The notes beneath the pieces are model-generated. The model searched no databases, was not told the DNA's origin, and was given only the letters and a program-made list of their open reading frames with translations. Both the position numbers and the translations under genes were made by a program. A DNA stretch of 64,000 nt from Muriicola sp041358175 (lineage in GTDB: Bacteria > Bacteroidota > Bacteroidia > Flavobacteriales > Flavobacteriaceae): positions 62,001-126,000 of the forward strand of contig NZ_JBGKBE010000003.1 in assembly GCF_041358175.1 (NCBI RefSeq). Direction: 5' to 3'. This document shows, piece after piece, positions 58,345-64,000 of the stretch; position 1 is the stretch's first letter, and every line of letters starts with the position of its first letter.

Positions 58345-59301
58345 CTAAGCCTTTCTTTTTAACACCTGATAAACGGCCTTCTTTATGGCTTTATTGTCTA
58401 AGCCGTATTTTTCCATGAGTTGGTCTGCGGTTCCGCTCTCCCCAAATGTATCCTGAGTAGCCACAAACTCCTGAGGGGCAGGGAAATGCGTGGTGAGTGT
58501 TCTTGCTACACTCTCTCCCAAACCGCCTAAATAATTATGTTCTTCAGCTGTTACCACACAGCCGGTTTTACGGATTGAGCTAAGGAGGGCTTCCTCGTCC
58601 AGGGGTTTGATGGTATGAATATTGATCACTTCCGCTGAAATTCCTTCATTTTCAAGGGCTTCTGCCGCTTCCAGGGCTTCCCAGACCAAATGGCCTGTTG
58701 CAACAATAGTTACATCGCTGCCTTCGGTGAGAAGAACGGCTTTCCCAATTTCAAAATTCTGATCAGGATCAGTGAAATTAGGTACCTTGGGCCTTCCAAA
58801 TCTCAGGTAAACTGGTCCCTCATGATCGGCTATAGCCAGTGTAGCAGCCTTCGTCTGATTAAAATCACAGGTGTTGATCACCGTCATCCCAGGCAACATT
58901 TTCATGAGTCCTATATCTTCCAGAATCTGATGTGTAGCACCATCTTCTCCAAGAGTTAATCCCGCATGAGAAGCACAGATTTTAACATTCTTGCCCGAAT
59001 AGGCGATAGACTGCCTGATCTGATCGTACACTCGTCCGGTTGAAAAATTGGCAAATGTTCCTGTAAAGGGAATATAACCTCCAATGGTTAAGCCCGCCGC
59101 AATACCCATCATATTTGCTTCGGCAATTCCTACCTGGAAGAATCGCTCAGGATTTTCCTCAATAAACTGTTCGATCTTCAAGGAACCCACCAGGTCGGCA
59201 CAGAGGGATACCACCTTTGGGTTTTTTCTACCTAGTTCGGTCATTCCTGCACCAAAACCACTCCGCGTATCTTTTTTCCCCTGATCTATATATTTTTTCA
59301 T
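58345..59301 (-). CDS. transketolase, C-terminal subunit
   Basis: The 318-residue subunit carries the pyrimidine-binding and C-terminal domains of transketolase. VGIAEANMMGIAAGLTIGGY holds the conserved catalytic Glu region, SHAGLTLGEDGATHQILEDI follows, and the C-terminal domain has VTAEEHNYLGGLGESVARTL. Together with the preceding gene (20 bp) it forms a two-polypeptide transketolase that moves C2 units in the pentose-phosphate pathway. Splitting into two subunits is common in Bacteroidota. A second role as a 1-deoxyxylulose-5-phosphate synthase is unlikely from the motif order. Confidence 0.92.
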   Translation of the reverse strand: MKKYIDQGKKDTRSGFGAGMTELGRKNPKVVSLCADLVGSLKIEQFIEENPERFFQVGIAEANMMGIAAGLTIGGYIPFTGTFANFSTGRVYDQIRQSIAYSGKNVKICASHAGLTLGEDGATHQILEDIGLMKMLPGMTVINTCDFNQTKAATLAIADHEGPVYLRFGRPKVPNFTDPDQNFEIGKAVLLTEGSDVTIVATGHLVWEALEAAEALENEGISAEVINIHTIKPLDEEALLSSIRKTGCVVTAEEHNYLGGLGESVARTLTTHFPAPQEFVATQDTFGESGTADQLMEKYGLDNKAIKKAVYQVLKRKA

Positions 59302-59321
59302 CTTGTTTGTTGTTGCTAAAA

Positions 59322-60167
59322 TTAATAGTCGCCCAATGTTTCGACATTCTGATCCAGAGCCGTTTGCAATTGCTCATCATTCGGGGCTTTTCCGTGCCAG
59401 GCATGGGTATGCATCATAAAATCAACGCCATTCCCCATGACTGTATGCATAATGACACATACAGGCTTCCCATTTCCGGCGCGGGTTTTGGCTTCTTTCA
59501 AGGTCTTTATTACTGCCTTGACGTCATTCCCATCCTCGAGTTCCAGAACGTCCCAGCCAAAGGCTTTGAATTTAGCACCTACATCTCCCAGGGACATCAC
59601 TTCCTCCGTAGCCCCGTCAATCTGTTGACCGTTCCTGTCGATTGTAGCGATGAGGTTATCCACTTTTTTACTTCCGGCATACATGATGGCTTCCCAGTTC
59701 TGACCTTCCTGAAGTTCTCCGTCTCCGTGTAAACTGTAAATCAGATGCTCATCCTTATTGAGTTTTTTAGCCAGGGCAGCCCCAACAGCTACTGACATTC
59801 CCTGTCCCAGGGAACCGGAGGCGATTCGCACTCCTGGCAATCCCTCATGGGTAGTAGGATGGCCCTGCAAACGTGAATTCAACAACCGAAAAGTGTTGAG
59901 TTCTTCAATCGGGAAGAATCCTCTTCTGGCAAGAACACTGTAATAAACCGGTGAGATGTGACCATTGGAAAGGAAGAAGAGGTCTTCGCCTATCCCATCC
60001 ATCGAAAAAGAATCCTTTAATTCCATAAGTTCAAAGTACAGGGCGACAAAAAATTCGGTACACCCAAGGGATCCACCAGGATGACCTGAATTAACCTTGT
60101 GTACCATCCGCACGATGTCTCTGCGAACCTGTATGATGATCTTGTCTAAGTCTTGTGGTGCTGACAT
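59322..60167 (-). CDS. transketolase, N-terminal subunit
   Basis: The 281-residue subunit binds the diphosphate of thiamine diphosphate. VNSGHPGGSLGCTEFFVALY is the start motif, and HGDGELQEGQNWEAIMYAG is the TPP signature. The metal-binding Asn lies in TIDRNGQQIDGATEE. The ATG at 60167 is chosen, since upstream in-frame residues are not conserved. It pairs with the C-terminal subunit gene 20 bp downstream. The upstream gap (60168-60326) is shared with tgt. Confidence 0.93.
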   Translation of the reverse strand: MSAPQDLDKIIIQVRRDIVRMVHKVNSGHPGGSLGCTEFFVALYFELMELKDSFSMDGIGEDLFFLSNGHISPVYYSVLARRGFFPIEELNTFRLLNSRLQGHPTTHEGLPGVRIASGSLGQGMSVAVGAALAKKLNKDEHLIYSLHGDGELQEGQNWEAIMYAGSKKVDNLIATIDRNGQQIDGATEEVMSLGDVGAKFKAFGWDVLELEDGNDVKAVIKTLKEAKTRAGNGKPVCVIMHTVMGNGVDFMMHTHAWHGKAPNDEQLQTALDQNVETLGDY

Positions 60168-60301
60168 ATAAATCGTCTTAATTTTCGGCCAAAAGTAACG
60201 GCAATCTTTTGCTTCCACAACTGGAGTTATTACATTTTATCAACGAAAGGCCCATGATAGAACTTTATTTTTTTGTTAGGAATATTCTATGGTGTGTTAG
60301 C

Positions 60302-60309
60302 TATCTTTG
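60302..60309 (+). promoter_or_regulatory. -7 promoter box for tgt
   Basis: TATCTTTG perfectly matches TAnnTTTG. It implies a transcript start near 60315, which favours the TTG start at 60327 over one at 60273. Confidence 0.5.
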
Positions 60310-60326
60310 CCTACTTAATCGAGGTA

Positions 60327-61457
60327 TTGCAATTTAAACTACAACATACAGATCCGGCCTCAAAGGCCAGGGCCGGTGAAATGATCACTGATCATGGCAG
60401 CATCAAAACCCCTATTTTTATGCCCGTTGGTACGGTGGCCTCTGTAAAGGGGGTTCACCAGCGCGAGCTGAGGGAGGAAATTGATCCTGATATCATTCTC
60501 GGAAATACCTATCACCTGTACTTACGCCCGAAACCTGAAATTCTCAGACGAGCGGGTGGCCTTCATGCTTTTATGGGTTGGGATCGCAATATCCTGACGG
60601 ACAGTGGAGGATACCAGGTGTATTCGCTTTCAGGCAACAGGAAAATCCGCGAGGAAGGCGTAAAATTTAAGTCGCATATCGATGGTTCCACACATATGTT
60701 CACCCCTGAAAGAGTGATGGAAATCCAGAGAACTATCGGGGCGGATATTATTATGGCCTTTGATGAGTGTACGCCTTATCCTTGCGACTACACCTATGCT
60801 GAGCGATCAATGCATATGACACACAGGTGGTTGGAGCGCTGCATAGCACATCTCGAAAAGACTCCCTTGCTTTATGATTACTCACAAACCTTCTTTCCCA
60901 TTGTACAGGGATCTACTTACAAAGACCTCAGGAGGCAGTCGGCCGAATACATAGCCGGGGTGGGAGCAGAAGGAAATGCGATAGGAGGCCTGTCGGTAGG
61001 CGAACCCGCAGAGGAAATGTATGCGATGACAGAGGTGGTTTGCGATATCCTCCCCGAGGATAAACCCAGATACCTGATGGGTGTGGGAACACCCATAAAT
61101 CTTCTTGAAAATATCGCCCTGGGCATTGATATGTTTGACTGTGTAATGCCCACCAGGAATGGACGTAACGGGATGTTATTTACGGCCGAGGGGACTATCA
61201 ATATCAAAAACAAGAAATGGGAAGATGATTTCTCTCCGATTGATGAACATGGGCCAACCTTTGTGGATAGAGAATATTCCAAGGCCTACCTGAGACACCT
61301 TTTTGTGGCCAAGGAATACCTGGGAAAGCAAATCGCGACTATACATAACCTGGGATTTTACCTATGGTTGGTAAGAGAAGCAAGAAATCATATTTTAGCA
61401 GGGGATTTTACACCCTGGAAAACAAAGATGGTCAAACAAATGGATAAGCGCTTGTAA
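60327..61457 (+). CDS. tgt: queuine tRNA-ribosyltransferase
   Basis: The 376-residue TIM-barrel enzyme exchanges guanine-34 for preQ1 in tRNAs with GUN anticodons. Key parts are FMPVGTVASVKGVHQREL, the nucleophile region TDSGGYQVYSLSGNRKI and GGLSVGEPAEEMYAM. MGVGTPINLLENIALGIDMF and FDCVMPTRNGRNGMLFT carry the second catalytic Asp and RNA-binding residues. The usual zinc-site cysteines are not obvious: the segment after FVDREYSKAYLRHLFVAKEY has Ser and Leu where CxCxxC is expected. TTG at 60327 is favoured over the longer frame by the -7 box and the family N-terminus. lptG-like follows with a one-base overlap. Confidence 0.9.
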   Translation: MQFKLQHTDPASKARAGEMITDHGSIKTPIFMPVGTVASVKGVHQRELREEIDPDIILGNTYHLYLRPKPEILRRAGGLHAFMGWDRNILTDSGGYQVYSLSGNRKIREEGVKFKSHIDGSTHMFTPERVMEIQRTIGADIIMAFDECTPYPCDYTYAERSMHMTHRWLERCIAHLEKTPLLYDYSQTFFPIVQGSTYKDLRRQSAEYIAGVGAEGNAIGGLSVGEPAEEMYAMTEVVCDILPEDKPRYLMGVGTPINLLENIALGIDMFDCVMPTRNGRNGMLFTAEGTINIKNKKWEDDFSPIDEHGPTFVDREYSKAYLRHLFVAKEYLGKQIATIHNLGFYLWLVREARNHILAGDFTPWKTKMVKQMDKRL

Positions 61458-62539
61458 TGCTTAAAATACTGGATCGTTACATTTTAAAACGCTACCTCCT
61501 GACATTTGGGACGATGCTTCTTTTGTTTGTGCCCATAGGGATTATGCTCAACCTGGCAGAGCAAATAGGGAAGATGATAGACAACGAAGCTCCCCTGAAT
61601 GAAATCCTGATCTATTACATGAATTTTACCATTTATATCGGTAATCTGCTGTTCCCAATTTTCCTCTTCCTTTCCATCATTTTCTTTACTTCAAAACTAG
61701 CTAACAATACCGAGATCGTTGCCATCCTGAGTTCCGGGGTATCATACAATCGATTTTTAAGACCTTACTGGATCGGTGCTTCTATCATTGCGGTAATGAT
61801 GTTTTTTATGAGCATGTTTATAGTACCCAATGCCAGTGTGGGCTATCACGAATTTAAGTTTAAGTATCTCAAAAAAGGGAAACAGGACAGGGTAACCAGC
61901 AATATCTTTAATCAGCTCAATGAGAATGATTTTATCTACGTCAGTAGTTTTGATCCCGATCGTCAGATAGGGTATAACTTTACCTTTGAACACTTTGGAG
62001 ACGACAATAAACTGGAGGAAAAAATAAGTGCAGGGAATATCCGCTGGGTGACTAAGGACAGTGTGTACCGTCTTACGAGCTATACAAATCGCAGGCTTGT
62101 GGGAGATAAGGAAATTGTAGTGACTAAGCGGAGGCTGGATACGATATTTAATTTTAAAATTGATGACCTTACACCGGTTTCCTATGTAGCAGAAACCAAG
62201 AATCTTTTTGAATTGAATAAATTTATCAATACCCAGAAGAAAAAGGGGGCTTCCAACATTAATACCTATATCCTTGTAAAATACAAACGCTGGGCACTGC
62301 CTCTGGCAGCTTTTATCCTGACGATCATCGGAGTGGCGGTTTCCTCTGTAAAACGAAGGGGAGGAATGGGTGTCAATCTGGCCTTTGGAATAGGTGTTGC
62401 TTTTATCTATATCTTTTTTGACAAGGTCTTCGGTACCCTGGCAGAACAATCGGGTTTTTCACCCCTGCTCGCTGTTGTTATCCCTAACCTGGCCTTTGGG
62501 GTGTTGGGAATCTTTTTGCTGCAAAAAGCCAAAAGGTAG
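61457..62539 (+). CDS. LptF/LptG-family lipopolysaccharide export permease
   Basis: The 360-residue protein has three N-terminal membrane segments (TFGTMLLLFVPIGIMLNLAE and others). A periplasmic jellyroll-like domain (about 125-265) and three C-terminal segments (RWALPLAAFILTIIGVAVSS, GVNLAFGIGVAFIYIFFDKV) complete the YjgP/YjgQ topology. It works with LptB, LptC and its partner permease to lift LPS from the inner membrane. Its ATG shares one base with the tgt stop codon. Whether it is LptF or LptG is not settled. Confidence 0.9.
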   Translation: MLKILDRYILKRYLLTFGTMLLLFVPIGIMLNLAEQIGKMIDNEAPLNEILIYYMNFTIYIGNLLFPIFLFLSIIFFTSKLANNTEIVAILSSGVSYNRFLRPYWIGASIIAVMMFFMSMFIVPNASVGYHEFKFKYLKKGKQDRVTSNIFNQLNENDFIYVSSFDPDRQIGYNFTFEHFGDDNKLEEKISAGNIRWVTKDSVYRLTSYTNRRLVGDKEIVVTKRRLDTIFNFKIDDLTPVSYVAETKNLFELNKFINTQKKKGASNINTYILVKYKRWALPLAAFILTIIGVAVSSVKRRGGMGVNLAFGIGVAFIYIFFDKVFGTLAEQSGFSPLLAVVIPNLAFGVLGIFLLQKAKR

Positions 62540-62655
62540 TACTGAGTATCAACTTCTTTTCAGCTCAGAATATTCCCGGAACCGAGTGAGAACAATTATT
62601 AAACAGGGAAAAATTCAAAAAGCAAAACTGACCGGGAAGGTTCCCATTTATATTT

Positions 62656-62663
62656 TATATTTG
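62656..62663 (+). promoter_or_regulatory. -7 promoter box for accA
   Basis: TATATTTG matches TAnnTTTG, 29 bp before the accA ATG. No clear -33 box is seen. Confidence 0.45.
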
Positions 62664-62691
62664 TGGGCTGAATCAACCGAAACAAAACGAG

Positions 62692-63645
62692 ATGGAATAC
62701 TTGGATTTTGAACTCCCCATTAAGGAGTTAGAAGAGCAGCTGGAGAAATGTCAGATCATTGGGGAGGAGAGTGATGTGGATGTAACCGAGACCTGCAAGC
62801 AGATAGAAAAGAAACTGTCTGAAACAAGGAAAGAGATTTATAAAAACCTCTCGGCATGGCAAAGGGTACAACTTTCCAGACACCCCAACAGACCCTATAC
62901 CCTTGATTATATCCGGGCTATTTGTGGGGAGACCTGGCTTGAACTCCATGGTGATCGGAATGTTAAGGATGATAAAGCCATGATCGGCGGCCTGGGGAAG
63001 ATAGGGGATCAAAGCTATATGTTTATCGGGCAGCAGAAAGGATACAACACCAAAACAAGGCAATTGAGAAATTTCGGGATGGCAAATCCGGAAGGGTACA
63101 GAAAGGCATTACGCCTGATGAAGTCGGCCGAAAAGTTTAACATACCCGTAGTCTGTTTTATCGATACCCCAGGAGCGTATCCCGGGATTGAGGCAGAGGA
63201 AAGAGGACAGGGAGAAGCTATTGCGCGGAACATTCTGGAAATGACGCGACTAAAAGTACCTATTATAGTTGTTATCATCGGCGAAGGGGCATCAGGGGGA
63301 GCTTTGGGAATTGGAGTGGGAGATAAAGTACTGATGCTGGAGAACACCTGGTATTCTGTTATCTCACCCGAATCATGTTCTTCCATCTTATGGCGTAGCT
63401 GGGAATATAAAGAAATTGCCGCCTCGGCTTTAAAATTAACCGCCACCGATATGAAACGGTTAAAGCTTATCGACGAGATCGTCAAAGAACCTGAAGGTGG
63501 AGCACATGCCAATCGGGATAAGACCTTTGACATTGTAAAAAACAAAATCAGTAAACATTACGAGCAACTCGAAAAGTTATCACCAAAGGAGCTGGTGAAA
63601 ATGCGGATGGACAAGTATGCTAATATGGGAGTTTTTAGCGGGTAA
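62692..63645 (+). CDS. accA: acetyl-CoA carboxylase carboxyltransferase subunit alpha
   Basis: The 317-residue protein is full-length AccA. It has an N-terminal helical region (about 1-60), then QLSRHPNRPYTLDYIRAICG, PVVCFIDTPGAYPGIEAEER and the oxyanion-forming GEGASGGALGIGVGDKVLML. YSVISPESCSSILWRSWEYK follows. With AccD it transfers the carboxyl group from carboxybiotin to acetyl-CoA, the first step of fatty acid synthesis. It has its own promoter box and a strong terminator. Confidence 0.96.
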   Translation: MEYLDFELPIKELEEQLEKCQIIGEESDVDVTETCKQIEKKLSETRKEIYKNLSAWQRVQLSRHPNRPYTLDYIRAICGETWLELHGDRNVKDDKAMIGGLGKIGDQSYMFIGQQKGYNTKTRQLRNFGMANPEGYRKALRLMKSAEKFNIPVVCFIDTPGAYPGIEAEERGQGEAIARNILEMTRLKVPIIVVIIGEGASGGALGIGVGDKVLMLENTWYSVISPESCSSILWRSWEYKEIAASALKLTATDMKRLKLIDEIVKEPEGGAHANRDKTFDIVKNKISKHYEQLEKLSPKELVKMRMDKYANMGVFSG

Positions 63646-63671
63646 AACGCTGTGTTAAAAGCATTGACATA

Positions 63672-63700
63672 AACCGGAGTTAAAGAACTCCGGTTTTTTT
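63672..63700 (+). terminator. rho-independent terminator after accA
   Basis: AACCGGAGTT (63672-63681), loop AAAG, AACTCCGGTT (63686-63695), then a T-run. Confidence 0.93.
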
Positions 63701-63703
63701 ATG

Positions 63704-63749
63704 TTATCAACACAATTTTGTAACTTATCAACACACAGATTGTTGATGA
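63704..63749. promoter_or_regulatory. cluster of DnaA-box-like 9-mers upstream of dnaB
   Basis: TTATCAACA occurs at 63704-63712 and 63725-63733, 21 bp apart. A reverse one-mismatch copy (TGTTGATGA) lies at 63741-63749. They differ by one base from the canonical DnaA box TTATCCACA. Confidence 0.4.
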
Positions 63750-63799
63750 ACCGTTAATATCGGAAATCCAATTTTAAATGTTAACTTAAGGTTAATGCA

Positions 63800-63807
63800 T
63801 ACTTTTG
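63800..63807 (+). promoter_or_regulatory. -7 promoter box for dnaB
   Basis: TACTTTTG matches TAnnTTTG six bases before the ATG at 63813. If used, the mRNA would be nearly leaderless. Confidence 0.4.
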
Positions 63808-63812
63808 CAGCT

Positions 63813-64000
63813 ATGGAGAAACCAAATCCCGTTATTGGTCATAAAATTGGCAAAGCATCTCTGATCAACCTTGAGAAAGGAAAGATACCACCTCAAGCCG
63901 TTGATTTAGAGGAAGTTGTGCTTGGTGCAATGATGATAGATAAAAAGGGAGTTGACGAGGTAATCGATATTCTCCACCCCGATGTATTCTACAAAGATGC
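63813..64000 (+). CDS. dnaB: replicative DNA helicase DnaB, N-terminal part (3' end outside window)
   Basis: The first 62 codons are visible: MEKPNPVIGHKIGKASL at the start, then KIPPQAVDLEEVVLGAMMID and the beginning of the N-terminal hairpin domain (VDEVIDILHPDVFYKDA). PQxxxxEExVLGxxM is characteristic of DnaB N-domains, which form the trimeric collar and bind primase. The ATPase domain lies beyond the window. The promoter region carries DnaA-box-like repeats. Identity is clear from the N-terminal motif. Confidence 0.9.
   Translation, partial: MEKPNPVIGHKIGKASLINLEKGKIPPQAVDLEEVVLGAMMIDKKGVDEVIDILHPDVFYKD

Noticed and set aside
60391..60403. TGATCACTGATCA as another CRP/FNR-like site
   Set aside because: The half-sites are five, not four, bases apart and it lies inside the tgt coding region.
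61757..62449. 230-residue open frame antisense to the lptG-like gene
   Set aside because: The opposite strand has a full-length permease with typical topology; this frame has none.

Overview
The window looks like a chromosomal segment from a marine-type member of the Flavobacteriaceae (Bacteroidota). Signs are a myxol/saproxanthin-type carotenoid cluster, a SusC/SusD pair, a hybrid two-component sensor, promoters of the Bacteroidota TAnnTTTG type, a split transhydrogenase and a two-subunit transketolase. The species cannot be told from the sequence alone.

Layout. 1-2 kb: the 3' end of aconitase, a thioredoxin-fold protein that has lost both active-site cysteines, and a CrtA-type carotenoid 2-hydroxylase. 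2-8 kb: a leftward carotenoid operon (MerR/CarH-like regulator, crtI, crtB, crtZ, crtD-like, cruF-like) with no lycopene cyclase. 8-11 kb: a D-amino-acid dehydrogenase-like flavoenzyme, tRNA-Leu(GAG) and two poorly known genes. 11-20.5 kb: a stress module of a MacAB-like ABC efflux system, hibernation factor, thioredoxin, two universal stress proteins, an ATP-cone/Mrr-like nuclease, a beta-CASP RNase and a lipoprotein. 20.5-29.3 kb: cardiolipin synthase, then a six-gene rightward operon of amino-acid/amide enzymes (threonine-synthase-like, DUF1611, PP-loop ATPase, creatininase family, dipeptide epimerase, GNAT-nitrilase fusion) with no obvious known pathway. 29.3-37.4 kb: pntAAB, NDH-2, galK, two small proteins and a gerW(ytfJ)/ytfI-like pair.

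37.5-54.5 kb: a hairpin-rich intergenic stretch, then a genomic island of about 16.2 kb inserted in the 3' end of tRNA-Lys(UUU). It is bounded by 24-bp direct repeats (38224-38247 and 54442-54465) and has a tyrosine recombinase beside the intact tRNA. The cargo is a fructan utilisation locus (hybrid sensor, sugar porter, GH32, SusC, SusD, a ROK kinase broken by one in-frame TGA, and a HAD phosphatase) plus a Fic protein. 54.6-64 kb: housekeeping genes (aroK, phosphoribosyltransferase, methyltransferase, S4 protein, FKBP lipoprotein, transketolase halves, tgt, lptG-like, accA, start of dnaB).

The most notable pattern is regulatory. Six CRP/FNR-type palindromes (TGAT-N4-ATCA or one mismatch from it) stand before seven transcription units of the stress module and the ytfI/gerW-like pair. 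Each is centred 29.5 bp (once 30.5 bp) upstream of a Bacteroidota-like -7 box. One of them sits exactly midway between the divergent trx and usp promoters. This suggests a single CRP/FNR-family regulon joining ribosome hibernation, thioredoxin, universal stress proteins, RNA decay, efflux and the GerW-like protein. All sequence comparisons here were made by eye; no database search, composition calculation or structure prediction was run.
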